Shown: one piece after another, positions 13,553 through 26,300 of the stretch
Numbering within the stretch: the first letter of the stretch is position 1
How the letters are laid out: the number at the start of each line of letters is the position of its first letter
Origin: Panorpa germanica
Lineage: Eukaryota; Arthropoda; Insecta; Mecoptera; Panorpidae
Length of the DNA: 64,000 nucleotides
Direction of reading: 5' to 3'
Assembly (NCBI GenBank): GCA_963678705.1
Contig: OY783207.1
Location: 20,000,001-20,064,000 of the forward strand
Notes under the pieces: model-generated
Told to the model about the DNA's origin: nothing
The model's input: only the letters and a program-made list of their open reading frames with translations
Databases searched by the model: none
Translations under genes and position numbers: made by a program

Positions 13553-13953
13553 GACTTTTTAATTGTGAAGAGTAATGCAATAAGTAATTTAGGAAATTAA
13601 ATAAATTAAAGTGTTATTCGAAATATAATAAATATAAACTTTTATTAGATTTAATTTAATTTTTTATATTTATAGGACATCAATAAATGTATCCTTGTAT
13701 ATTGTCGTTTTTTTTATTATAAAATTCTATGTATATTAAAATATATTATATAATTATGTTTGTCATTTTGCGCGTTACTTTTATAGCGCTAATTTTTTAA
13801 ATTTTATGTTAATGAATCCACCATTGACTTATTATCTCTGCATTGACTTTGTATCTGCATCGCAACGAAAGCGATTGTTTTTGTATTTTGCTAGTGAACC
13901 TTTGTGCTTTTGAATCACCGTGCCTAAAATAATAATATTTGCATAAATTAAGT

Positions 13954-15412
13954 ATGTCTTGCTATAGTTGTGCGAAGAAATATGGAATGTTTACAAAAGA
14001 AGTAAGTTCTCAAATTTATTATTGATTTATAATAAAAATGTATTATGACAAATACCTAACCTATTATTTATGGCGTATTAAATTGACATTGTTTTGACAG
14101 GTGGGTTGTCCAAATTGTGGATTTTCTTTTTGCGGAAAATGTGTAAAATATAAATCGTTTGTACCTAAATTAAACACAGAAAGAAACGTTTGCAAAAACT
14201 GTTTTAGTTTATTTCAAAGTGGCAAAATGAGCGAAGAAATTGCACCACCGGACTCCTTTTTGAAGTAAGTTTTATGGAATGTTATCGACTATTTTTCCTT
14301 GTTTTCTTTTGGTTATTAGATATTTATGTTCAGATTATCCACGGATCACACAGATTCAGTAGATCATGTACTTCCTGCTGTTATGGAAAAGTGTCTAAGG
14401 TTTAGGAAGATGTTGTACTAATTTTTCTTTTATGTCTCAGCAATATCAGTGTTTTATACTGAATATAAAAGTAATTATTATATTATATATTTCAACAGAC
14501 GTTTGGAGGATTTAGATAATCCATCTCGTCCTCCTATTACTGTATATAAGCAAGACCATCGAATGCAAGAACTAAAGAGTGGTTTAACGGAAGAAGATAA
14601 AAAAATAGCTGAACGGTTGGAAAAGTTGCGAGAAGATCGTAATGCTGCACCACTGCCTTCAGATACAGAAATGAGAAGGCGGTTAGCTATTCTTAAAGGA
14701 GAAAATCCAGATATTGCGGCAAGCAGTACAAAACTTGTAAGAAAATATATGTATGTATTTTTAATTATTATTTTTATATAATTCGTGCTTTTAATAACTT
14801 TTGCAGATTCCAACAAATGATAGTCGTTCTGATGAAGAAAAAGCACAGGATTTACTAAAACAGTATATGGAAGAACAAGGCATAGCTGACGCAATTCCTG
14901 AACCTGATATTGAAATAGAGGAGAGACTTGCAGCACTACGTCTAGAAACAAAAAACAAAGATGATACTTCTCAGGATAAGGAGAAATTTAGCACAGAAAA
15001 TAAAGAAGAGTCTGTTTCAAATGATGGGTCCAGTAGTGATGAAGAATTAGCTGCTGTAAAATTGGCAGATAAGGTAAAATTTAATATAGAAGTAGATTTT
15101 TTAATATTAATGGTTGTGTATTCAAAAATCTATGTTATTTAGTTTATGGACGAGGCTTCTTTGGACGATAAAATTAAAGGAGACCGTGACACTCCATCTC
15201 CACTGGTTGATAAAGACGGAAATGAGCTTCCTTGGTGTATTATATGCAATGAGGATGCTAGACTACGTTGTCCAGAGTGTGATGATGATTTATACTGTGG
15301 TTTTTGCTGGAGGGATTGTCATAAACAGTGGAAAAAATTACATCATAGACCAACTGCATATTTTCCTCCAAAAAAACCTGAGGACGATATTGAGTCTGAT
15401 AAAGACGATTGA
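13954..15412 (+). CDS. ZFYVE19: ZFYVE19/ANCHR-like FYVE and B-box protein
   Basis: Five exons join in frame to 328 residues: 13954-14001, 14101-14264, 14499-14736, 14807-15073, 15143-15412. The protein begins MSCYSCAKKYGMF, so the FYVE zinc finger (about residues 3-53; CYSC, GCPNCGFSFCGKC, CKNC) starts at the N-terminus as in human ZFYVE19. The middle is charged and probably helical, with SDEEKAQDLLKQY. A C-terminal B-box-like finger (CIIC, CPEC, CGFCWRDCH, about residues 271-307) follows, then an acidic tail. ZFYVE19/ANCHR delays abscission at the end of cytokinesis by retaining VPS4 at the midbody. It lies 401 bp downstream of FAM50 in the same direction. The start is fixed because the first finger cysteines follow at once. 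Confidence 0.94.
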
Positions 15413-15732
15413 CTTTATTAAAGAGTATTAAATTACATTTTACTAAATTTTATAATATATTTTATTATATATAGATGCATATCTATTATTCAGTTAATTT
15501 AGTTATAAGAAAACAATTTTTTTAAAAAGAAATTTTATTAAGTGTTGAACACATCAGTTTTATTTTAGAATTTAGTTTTAAATGCTTCAATCTATTGAAT
15601 AATTAATAAGGCTGAATTTCAAAAGTGCTTAAGAATAATTGTTAATCACAAATGATAATATTTTAGTAACAGATTGCAGCACAGAGCTTATTTTTATTAA
15701 GTCTAATTCTCTTGACATTCAATTAATTAATT

Positions 15733-17033
15733 TTAAACGAATATATGTATTATTAATAAACACATAATTGATATATAAAAATAGTTTTTTTGTTTTGTTC
15801 CTATGTTACATTTATCTCCTTTACAAAAACAAATTTTTTCCACAGGTGAAGTGTCTAAACAACCTTCCTTCAATGTTTTGTAGTTTTTGTCTACTGAACC
15901 ACTGCAAGCTCTTATAGTAATAATATGCCTACGTCCTAAATTTCCTAAAATTAAACAAATATGTTAACATCCTATAAGTGCGGAAAATAGTGCGACTCAA
16001 ATATGCGACATTCTGTTAAAACTCATACTAAACTAATAAAGTTCTACGAATTATTGGGTTATTTTTATTATTTTTTTAATGATGAACTGATAAGACTGAC
16101 GCTTGAAAATATAAAATATACTGTCGATTTTGTGGACCCAAACCCGAATTTCCTTTTTCTAAAAATACAAAATTGATTCGATGAATTTGTACAAATTAGA
16201 ACCGGTAATACAAAATGTGTATAAGAATTAATTACCATGACTAAAAAATTAAAAGAATGTCACGCATGTATCTCATAAACTATGGGAGAGAGTTTAGTTT
16301 GTTTACATTGAAATGCCATTATTTATTACAAAGGCGATTTAAAAAAATAATATTTAACATAGGCCTATTACATACGAACCTACCACATTACTCAATAAGT
16401 TCGTAGGATGACTAATAAGACAACAACTTTTAGGCAAAATTCGACTTTATTCATCTACATAGTCTCCTTCAAGAGTGATACATTCTTCCAACGCTTCTTT
16501 AACATTTCTTATAGAACGATTTGTCCAACCCTTCAAAATACGCATCAGTTTCTGCAGTCACCTTCTCATTGGTGCCATATTTGCGAACAGGTAATAGTCA
16601 ATGGGGCTAAATCTGGAGAATACGGTGGATGCGGAAGTAATTCGAAGTGCAATTTTACCATTGTTGCGAAGTTAAATAAAAAACAAAAATAAAAATACAA
16701 GACTGCGTATTTCTTTAATTAAGAAGAAAAACTTAAGGGTAATCATATTGCCTTTGTTATAACAAGATCCATAACAATAGATATTAATTATTACTTACCC
16801 CGTATTACAGTTTTGGTACAGAATTCACTAGATTTCAATGGACATGTTGTGAGGACGCTTCTCCTTTCTTCTTCTGTCGTTAGTTTCCAAAATTTATGAT
16901 CACAAATCGGTTGAGTATCAAAGTTATCAGAACGACATTGATAACATTTTAAACGTTTCACACCTGGATCTGGCTCCAGATATTTTGAACTTACACAACT
17001 TAATATTAAAATGAAGTATTTAAGCAATAACAT
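15733..17033 (-). CDS. Ly6/uPAR-fold secreted, probably GPI-anchored protein
   Basis: Two exons on the minus strand, 16799-17033 and 15733-15944, join at a phase-1 GT-AG junction into 148 residues. Residues 1-17 are a hydrophobic signal peptide. The mature part has ten cysteines, starting LKCYQC at residues 28-33 and ending CFCKGDKCN, the typical three-finger Ly6 ending with its final Cys-Asn. A hydrophobic C-terminus (about 134-148, ISIMCLLIIHIF) fits a GPI-attachment signal. Insect Ly6 proteins act in septate-junction assembly, channel trafficking and sleep regulation; which of these, if any, applies cannot be told. The intron holds a mariner fragment in the same orientation. The spacing of the cysteines and the intron in the loop region are usual for the family. 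Confidence 0.85.
16391..16680 (-). pseudogene. Mariner transposase 3' fragment with terminal repeat
   Basis: The minus strand reads HFELLPHPPYSPDLAP, then after a one-base loss DYYLFANMAP, then an in-frame stop and KEALEECITLEGDYVDE. This is the C-terminal part of a mariner-family transposase, including the region of the third catalytic Asp. The element end is CTCAATAAGTTCGTAGGATGAC at about 16391-16412 (the first 20 bases are diagnostic). It is inside the Ly6 intron and is non-functional. The same terminal sequence starts the fragment at 47895. Confidence 0.8.
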
Positions 17034-18466
17034 TATAAGGTTAAAAGTAAATGATCAATTTAATAGTGTAATACCTAACCTCACATTATAATTTCAAATT
17101 TGTGCCATAAAATTTCAAATTTCATATATAAAATATAAAAAACCGTTTAGTTTTTAATTAATTTTCACGCCTGAAGTATGTTATATACTTGTAGCAAATT
17201 ATACGGATAATTTTTTATTAAAGAGAAAATAAGGGACTAATTAAAATTTTTTGTTTTATTTGCAGAACTTCATTTCATAATAACGGCATTTTCACCTTAA
17301 ACTTACTATAATCATTTAAAAAATATAAATTTTACTTGTATATGTTTTAAGTCCTTTTTTTCGGGGGAGTTAACGTTTATTTAAGATTTATTTATCATAA
17401 CAAAACTTACCTCTTACATAAACAAAGTTACTCAGTATGTCACTAGATGCATTTTACAAGTTGTGTTAACATATTTCATGAGGGGGCTAAAAATCAGTGA
17501 CTACATAGAACGATTCCGAAAATATTTGTACATATTTCGCAGATATTTACTTGGTCCTTTCCCGTCCTTGCCCTATGTAGTCTTATGGTCGAAAATGGCT
17601 TAATCTTGCGCTGTGCATCCCTTATTTTCTACAAACGTATACACATCGGCTTTCATACGTTTCATACTCATTTCATACTTAATAACTTAAACTAGTTGGA
17701 ACTGTGTGTCAAAGATAACCTATACACCTGTGTTTTCTCAATTATTGTTAAAGTGTTATAATTGTTTGACCTGTTCGTGAAAAAATTCGTGTTTATTAAC
17801 CAGTGAATATTAGCAGTTATTTATTTATTACAAAACAATTATTTCTTTTGATTGATATATTTTGAAGTGATATAAACGTATTTAATAAGATACGGTAAGT
17901 TTTAATTGTGTATATAGTTCGCTTGTAATACAGACACTTTAGCTCCATTCCCAGTTACTGAGTTTTAGTCTTACTTTTTAACCTCAAATGTAAGTATATC
18001 AGCTTGTGATATATAAAGAAATAAAAATAGTTATACTAAATATAATAATTTATATTCAATAAGGACGGTAACTATATTATTAAATAAACTATGATATTGA
18101 CGAAATCAAACGTACATTTAAGGTTAAAACATACAATTAAAAATAAAATAAAACCAAACTGATATGTTATATATACAGTTTTATATGTAACTTCGATTAA
18201 ATTTCATATCATAATAAATTGTGTTACTGTAAAACAATTCGAATACACCCTGGTCAACCCTGGTGAAAAGTCGGCGTTGCAAGTAGGCTGTTCCATTGAA
18301 AAAGCGGCTTAAAACGTTCCAACAATGGTCTACATTTAATTTAAATTAATTTGATAATTTAAATATGTTTATATATAAATATAACTAATAACTCTTTTTA
18401 ATTTTTTAGTAAAGAAGTTTAAGTTTAAATATCTTGGCTCTATATATCAGTAAGGCAGTACACAAC
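17034..18466. promoter_or_regulatory. Divergent upstream region of Ly6 and DUF4806 genes
   Basis: This segment separates two divergent genes. A plausible 5' UTR intron for the DUF4806 gene runs from the donor TACG|GTAAGT (exon end 17894) to the acceptor TTTTTTAG (exon start 18420). The remaining sequence is A+T-rich without recognisable repeats. Confidence 0.4.
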
Positions 18467-21400
18467 ATGCCTAAACCACTGCATCTAATATCAAAGCGTC
18501 ATTATAATAGATTAATAGCAAAAGAGACTAAAAAATTACTAGCAGCTGGGGGTTTAAGCGCCTATGCAAGGACCCGGAAATGTAAACCTAAGAATCAAAG
18601 CAGTATTGCTAATGCAATACCTGACATAAATTTGCAAGAATTTATCTCAAGTTCAGATACAGATTTAAATATAGGTAGTTCAAATAATGAACCCATTAAA
18701 CATTCTGATAATGAATACAGCGCTTATAGTTCCACAGTCAATGACGATATCCATTCAGAATTATCAGAATGGGCTATCACACATAATATTTCAAACATGG
18801 CAGAAAATGAACTATTAGGTATTTTAAAACCAGCTTCGCTAAAAGACTCAAGTACTTTTCATCCTACCGCATCAAATTACAATATTGTTAAACCTTACAA
18901 TGTTGCTGAGGTGAACAAACCGAAACCTCATGTGATACATTTGCCAGACGAAGACAATATTTATTACATTCCATCTGGTAATAACAATTATATATTAACA
19001 AGTATATATATTACTTTTTCTATTCTATTTATATAATTCAATTTTATTAATTTCTATCTTTTAGCCTCTACATCAACACAGAAAACAGCAGAGAAACGTG
19101 TATTTCGATTACCCTCTCCATCAAGTAAGTTTTATATTCCACTTCAACATGTGTTGTACAATTACTTGATTCAATGTGATTCCTTAATGTCTCCATTATT
19201 AGATATATTATAACAAGCAAGGTCCATTATTCAAGATTGCAAGTGAAAACCCCTAGCAACTTGCATAATGAACTCGGCCTAATCTTAAAACATACATGTG
19301 TCGACGAGATGGCTCTAATAAATTACTTAATATAGAATGAGATGCATAATTACAACCTCACAACATTCTAAGAATCAAAATATGGGGTTCTTAAGTAAAG
19401 CGCACATGAGATGGCTATATAACACGCTTTATCAATACATAGTACAGTTCTATATAAATTAAGTAAAACATAGTTCACTAGCTCATTAGAATGTTAAAAA
19501 AGAAAAAATAAGTCAACAAAATTGGATTGGATAAATGTATAACTTAGCCTGGTTAAAGGTTAAATAATCTAGATTACTTATTACTTCTATGGCGTCTTAT
19601 GCATACTAAAACTGAAAATAAATGATGAAAAATACGAACGATCCCTAAAAATATAATTCACAAGGCCATGTTTGGTGTTCCCAACTTGCATTCCTTAATT
19701 TCTTACAATATTAAAATAAAATGTATACATTTTGTAGCTTCGACGCCGTCACCTTCAGAAGATGATGAAAACGAACAAAATTCTTTGGGTATGTTATACA
19801 TATTGAATCAAATAGATATTTTTAATGTCGATATTTATGCAAATATATTTCAGGTAACACTTATAGAATTCCAAATAAAGTCAACATGCCAACACGTTAT
19901 CGGGAGCATCGGGAGCTGGATGCACAACATTTTTCTAACATTCCCTCTGGTAGGAGTAATTATGTTTTCTGCTATTGTTTAACTATATATTTAAACAATT
20001 TTTATATATCATTTTATCGTTCGTTTTTCAGGTTCGCAAACAATTAATTGCTCAGAGAATTGCGCAAGACAATATGGTAATTTTTTCTATAGCAGCATGC
20101 TTTATATAATATTATAATTATACATTCAGTAATAATCTTTCTATTTAGCTCATCTGCAGAAGACATTGGCAGATATATCTGACAAGACAAGACAAATTGG
20201 TAATTTTTTCTATAATAATATGCTTTATATAATATTATAATTATACATTCAGCAATAAGCTTTCTATTTAGCTTTTCTACAGAATACATTGCTATATCTG
20301 ACAAGACAAAACAAATTGCAGCATGCTTTTTATAATATAACTAGAGTTTACCCTCGTCGACGGCGACGTCTTTTTAGTGTTAACAAAGTTATTCGTATTT
20401 TCATTTCAAATATTAATCCTATTTTCAAATTGAAATATTTAACTCGTTCAATAATAAATAATTTTTCATATAATTAACCAAAAAAAAATTATTTTTTTCA
20501 ACAAAATATAAAATATTTACCAAAGTTAGCCCATATATAAAATTTTAACTTTCTAGCCCAATTTTTACCATCGTCAAAAACCGCCCCCGTTCCCTCAAAT
20601 AAAATTTTTGAATTCTTTTTTTTTAATAACATATTTCATTATTAAATAATCTAAAATTTGAGTTTTCTCCAAAGTTTCCTACCGGGCCCTCTAATTTTCT
20701 CAACGTCCCCTTTTCCAATTTTTCAATTTCTAATTTTCAAAAAATGTTAGCATTAAACACCGTAATACACATGCCAAATTTCAACTTTCTATCTTTTACG
20801 AATTAAAAGTTATAGAGCAAAAAGTAAAATTTTTTTTGTTAGTTTTTCCAAAATTACGAGTTTCCAGGAAATTCAGGGAAAAATTGGAGGACGCTAAAGT
20901 CTTGAAATTTTCTTCTCTGCGAAATAGGAAATTTTCAAAAAGATGCATGGGGCCGTTTTCGGACTACTATACGAATCGCGGGAGCATATAACCATATAAA
21001 TATACACTTGGAACCTTAGAGATATAAGAATAGAGTGCGCAAGAGGCTTAATACTACCATAAAGGCAAAGAGAGAGATAGCTGACGAGTGTCCTCTGTGT
21101 CTCTTTCTAGTCGAGCACTGTAATTTTTATTTTAACCATTGCGTCTGCTTGCTTGCTAGTTAGCAGCAGCGGTTCGGCTATAAAGAGACAGATAGAGCAC
21201 TCGGCAGCTATCTCTCTCTTTGCCTTTATCGCTTCCTCTTTCGCGTACTCTATTCTTATATCTCTATTCTTGGAACATTATAATATAGGATAATTATACA
21301 TTCAGTAATAATCTCTATTTAGATTCTCTACAGAAGTCATTGGATATGCTCTTGGCAACTGTATATGAGCTCCGTCAAGATGTGCACTTTTTGAAGGACC

Positions 21401-22136
21401 CAGTGAAATCAATGGAAGTTTTTAATCTCCTTCCTGAGTTCCCTCTGCTCAATGCGGACCAACTGGAACAGTTGGAGAGCAATTGTAAACTGAATGAAAA
21501 AGTTGCTGCTCAATTTGTAATATTTTTTTATTTTGACTTTTTGTATTAAAATAATAGCATTGTTATTATCTTTATCGTTATTTTAGACAAGGAAAGTTGC
21601 ATCTATAGGGGGGAAAGATTTTTCAACCTGCACCAGGAAAATAATGAAAAGTCTATTTACCAACAACTGCCTGGAACATTATACCTGGTGCGGTTTTAAA
21701 AAAAATAAGCCGGTAAAGGAGTATACAATTATGGCTATAATATTAGGTAAAGTATAATTTTCATAATATTTAAACATTTGAATATTTTATTAAGGTGAAA
21801 CATTACTTCATGGTGGGAACATTGTACTAAAATGATAATCGATTTGTAACTTTGTACTGGCACTCCATGTTTTCAAATATAAAGACGTTAATAACTTTGC
21901 ACACTACTGAGCTTTTTGAAACATATAAACTTAGAGTTAGATAAATGTTCAAGCTTTGTTTATAAATAGATCATTAATTATTTAGAAACATATAGTGTGT
22001 TGAAAATCAAACCAAAAATAATTTTATATTTTTTTCAGAGTCAGTATCTATCGCATATAGTGGGACAACAGTTGACGAAGTAGAAACAACAATCAAACGT
22101 TGGCTGCATTATACGAAGGACAGGCTAAAGAAATAA
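18467..22136 (+). CDS. DUF4806-domain protein, possibly transposon-derived
   Basis: Nine exons join in frame to 421 residues: 18467-18977, 19065-19124, 19738-19788, 19854-19949, 20032-20076, 20149-20199, 21323-21516, 21587-21746, 22039-22136. The start MPKPLHLISKRHYNRL opens a short basic region. Residues 40-270 are Ser/Asn-rich and probably disordered. The C-terminus (about 295-385) matches DUF4806: FNLLPEFPLLNADQLEQLE, KVASIGGKDF, KSLFTNNCLEHYTWCGF. DUF4806 genes are multi-copy in several insect genomes and some look like captured transposon genes; their function is unknown. All nine exons are open and phase-compatible, so the gene looks intact. Intron 6 holds a frame-shifted extra copy of exon 6 and a hAT-like MITE. 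Confidence 0.8.
19125..19737. other. DUF4806 gene intron 2
   Basis: This is a 613-bp intron. The part near 19423-19470 (TTTATCAATACATAGTACAG, then TATAAATTAAG) resembles the right-hand part of the AATGGGC-TIR MITE family, so a remnant of that family may lie here. Nothing else was recognised. Confidence 0.4.
20077..20322 (+). repeat. Tandem duplication of an intron plus exon 6; second exon copy broken
   Basis: The block from GTAATTTTTTCTATA through the intron, the TTTAG acceptor and exon 6 (20149-20199) is repeated directly from 20200 to about 20322. The second exon copy (about 20270-20322) has lost four bases between ACATTG and ATATCTG, so it cannot be read in frame, and it lacks a GT donor. 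A third, partial copy of the intron end and acceptor leads into exon 7 at about 21285-21330 (CATTCAGTAATAATCT, then CTATTTAG). Confidence 0.75.
21015..21268 (+). mobile_element. hAT-like MITE (254 bp) in DUF4806 gene intron 6
   Basis: An inverted-repeat element starts CTTAGAGATATAAG and ends CTTATATCTCTATT. Long arms contain AATAGAGT(G/A)CGC and GCAAAGAGAGAGATAGCT. It is flanked on both sides by CTTGGAAC (21007-21014 and 21269-21276), an 8-bp target duplication as hAT transposases make. A second copy, in opposite orientation, is at 49326-49741. There is no coding capacity. Confidence 0.8.
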
Positions 22137-22249
22137 ATTTAAGTTCTTATAGTTACGTTTATTAGTTATTATGTTATGTAATAATTTTATTGATAAGAAT
22201 TTTAATTAAATTTTAGCTGCAAAAAATTAAGTTTATCTTTATTAAAACA

Positions 22250-23015
22250 AAATATCATTGTTGATTGAATTTGATGTTAATAAATGTATTTCGTCGTTTT
22301 TATTTTAATAAATATCTAAATGTTACTATGTTATTTAAAGCAACTGCTCAAAAGACGGAACTATAGCAATTAAAAATTCGAATTGTAATTGTCGGCCATA
22401 TTTATGACGCAACATGTCTGTACTGTTAAGGGTAGGTCAGTTATTTTTCTATGGATAAGAGTTCTGTGTTGAATATGCTATCTCTTTTACGCTCTGTTGT
22501 ATAAAAGAGATAACAACTTAGCTGACGTGATGCAACATGTCTTGGAATGTTATATAACATAGAATCCTTTTAATAATTAGGGAGACAAAATGACTGCCAA
22601 CCTTACAGCTCGTAAATCTCTGCTATATATGTATGTATATAACAAAATATCAAATATTATTTACAGCTATTTCAAGGAACAAAAAAAACTCAATATTACT
22701 CTTACTATATTACTATATAATATTACAATATTAGTCTGCCTTAGCAGGGTTAAATTAAATAAAACCTTATTATACTTGACTTGATTATTTGACTACCAAC
22801 AGCTACAAAACATTACCACAGCAATGACCTACTCAACAAATAACTGACGTTAAAATGCATTTCACGTCACACAAATATGGCCTATCGCTAAAACTACAAT
22901 TAAAACTTTTAATTTTTATATCTCCGTCAACATTTAGATATTTAATAAAATAGACACACTAATCCACATTTATTAACATCAATTTCAATGAACAATTAAA
23001 AAATCGACCACTTTG
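22250..23015. mobile_element. Rearranged fold-back copy of the AATGGGC-TIR MITE
   Basis: The left part (about 22250-22590) reads forward along the family: GTTGATTGAATTTGATGTTAATAAATG, then a TCGGCCATATTT block, then CTTTTAATAATTAGGGAGAC. At about 22593 it flips and reads the reverse complement (GCCAACCTTACAGCTC through TCAACATTTAGATATTTAAT) to about 23015. The outer parts of both arms are therefore complementary. It lies directly downstream of the DUF4806 gene stop. Confidence 0.7.
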
Positions 23016-23331
23016 CTCGAAACAGTAATAACTCATTAACTCATAACTCATCGACAACGCTCGATAACTCATAAATGCAACCAAAGAAAATTGCAATGCA
23101 AATAAACTTGTGGAATACTTGAATGCTTTAAACTTGAATATTATCTTTTGTACTTATCTCCGAAGATGTCTCACACGTTAAAAATTAAAATTATATTTGT
23201 TTTTAAATTTATTTAATAATTGTATAACAATATTTCACAGTAAAAAATTAAAATACAAACTTATTAAACATCTAAAAAAAGAGCTACAAAAATATGATAT
23301 CAACAAAAACCATTTGAACAGAAAAACACTG
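23016..23331. other. 3' flank of the short-chain dehydrogenase gene
   Basis: This is A+T-rich sequence that should contain the 3' UTR of the minus-strand dehydrogenase. No gene or repeat was recognised. Confidence 0.4.
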
Positions 23332-26300
23332 TTATGCCTTTACCTCAGTTCCAGACACCTCGAATCTCGGAGTGGCTACAAATTTCAGTACCAGGATGTC
23401 GCGCAACCAGTACGGACACCACTGGAACAGAGTGTAGTAAATTTTATACCGAAAGGGCTCATGTTTGTAAACTGCTTTCGGAGATATGTCAAAGAGGCAT
23501 GACTCAAAGACTGACATTAATGTTCCATCTTTTAAAGCGCCAGGTGGTTTATCACCTGATATAAAACTCAAAAATCGATTATACCGGTCGAAATATTCTC
23601 CATAAAATTTCTTTTGTTCCAGTGTCATTGCTGACTTCATTTCCTTTGCTAACTCCACTTGTCGGGCTGATATGTTACTGGCCATGACGAAAGACCCTGG
23701 AATTGAAAATGTTTGGTCAATGAATTGGGTTATTATTAAAGGTATCACGAAATTCGTTGATCTTAGTCTTCCTGTATGACAGAGGTCGGTCACCTGCGAG
23801 CATTTATGCGACTTTGACTAGATACAAAGTCGTAATATTATAAACGACCGTGAAGATCTTACCTGGGATGAAACTAACTGCCTTTATTCCGTATTGCTTC
23901 AGTTCCACGCGAATAGCATCCATCCACCCAGCTAAAGCCTTCTTCGACGCCCCGTACACCGACAAACCTATATCAAAATAAATACTGTATTTAAAAAAGG
24001 AAATTTTGTCGTTATTAACATTAGTTATCGATTTTTTTTTAAATCTAAAAGTTGACGAATATATTTGTTTTTCAAAAGTGACAATGATATTGGAAATAGT
24101 AATCAATAGTAATTGTCAACAATATCAAGAATTTATACATTTTATGCTAATTAGTTGGCATCAATGGGCCTGTGTCCTCATTTTTTAGTGATCGATTTTT
24201 TAATTGTTGATTGTAATTGATGTTAATAAATGTATATAAAATGTATATGCATTTAAAAGTGTAAATTGTGGTTTTAGCGCTAGAAATGGTCGGCCATATT
24301 TGTATGACGTGAAATGCATTTTAACGTCAGTTATTTGTTGAGTAGGTCAGTGCTGTGTTAATGTTCTGTAGCTGTTAGTAGTCAAATAATCAAGTCAAAT
24401 CAAATAATAATAAGTTTTTATTTTATTTAACACTGCTAAGGCAGGCATAATATTGAAATTTTTATTGTTCCTTGAAATAGCTGTAAATAATATTTGATAT
24501 TTTGATATATAAATACATATAGCAGAGATTTATAAGCTGTAAGGTTGGCAGCAATTGTGATGTCACATGCATTTGGAATTTGTACAACGTTGAATCTCTT
24601 TAATAATTAGAGAGACAAAATGACTTTTTTAATTGTTAATATCTCTTAACATATAAGGAGTTATTAAAACATAATTGAACATTTGAGGTTCTAGTAGACA
24701 CAAGCCCATTGCGCATATAATGGTATAGCATAACTTTTTAAAATGCTCAACTGTACGAGGCACCGCTCTAGTTGGAACATCAATGCTAATCATAATGCCG
24801 TATTTGAAAAACAGTCATTAGCAATTAAAATAGTCATTTTTGGCACTTTAAAAATTACAGGAATCAAAAGTTACAATCACCCCTGAAAAAATGAGTCCCA
24901 TTAAAAGTCAACGTTTGAGAAATTAAAAAAAATTTGATTGTCAAAAGCGCAAAATGTAATTTTTGGTTACAAATGAGAAATCATCTTTGGGGTTTATTTA
25001 TCTTAGGTGTCTTGTAAGAAGGGGCCATGCTAATAAAATAAAAAAACGCTTGAAGTACAGCTGATTATGCCAACCAGTTTATTATATAATACCTGTGTTG
25101 ATAACATTGCTCTGTTAAAATCGAAACGAAGTTCAAACTTTAAAACCGGTTTATTTAAAATTGGCACCCGAAATCACCGCCGCCAGCCCCGGGGGTCGGT
25201 AACCGGTCGCAGCACAAGACAGCGTGTTCAACTCAAGGTAATTCATATATGCTAATTTTATGCGCATCTGGAGCAGTTGTAGCGATACTTTTTATCGGAT
25301 ACATTTTTATTTATTTATTCTGTTCGGTTCATATTTAAATTTGTTTTGTAATTTGCATTGAACACGGTAAAATTATGTGTACTTAGTAAATATTCAGCTC
25401 CCGACATGATGATTGATAAATAAATTTGTCAATAAAGTCATTTGTTAAGTGTTACTTTGATTAAATTATAATAAGTCTAAGAAAAAATACTTTACAAAGC
25501 ACTTCTAAATATTTTATAATCGCCAATTTGTTAATTATCAATTTGTTCAAGAAGCAGTAAAAGAGGTCACAATTCGTTGGATTTTTAGTTAACAATGTTA
25601 AGTCCGGTCCAATCTAGTGCGACTCTAACATACGACATTCATTTAACTGTAATAAACACAAAACTCTACAAGGCATCAGATTTTTTTTTATTATATATTT
25701 TGTTCTATCCATTTACCCACTCCAACGCTGTATCGAACAAAAGCCTTTAAGAAAATATTATTTGCGTTTGCATTATCGTATATGGTATACGAAAAATTAA
25801 ATAAATTACTTATGAGACGTCTAGATGCAAAGGGATGTAAGTGACAAAAGTAAAATTCTTCAGAAAACGAGTGTAAAATTAAGATCGTATAGGCGTTTTC
25901 GTTCAGTAGGTTTTAGAATTCACGCTATATAGTAAAATCTGTCCAAGTTTTCGCTTATATCTCTGTGCCACTAAATAGTTTAGTACATTTTCTATCGTTT
26001 GCGCTTGTTATCTCAAATTTTAAAAATTTTAACAAATTGTCACTTATGACAATTACTTTGTTACTTATGATGTAGTGAATGAAATAATGTTGAGACACCT
26101 GTGAAGAAGTTTTTCGAATAATAAGAAATTTGAGAAAACATACCAGGTAACGTCTCTATGGCACAATGACTTGTCACCGTAACCAACCGAGTCTTGTTCT
26201 TGCGCATGATGGGCAGCATCTTATGGGTAACGTTCATCGTGCCCATCAGATTGACGGCCATCTGATACTGAATGATGGCGTCTGTCTGCCATTCAAATTC

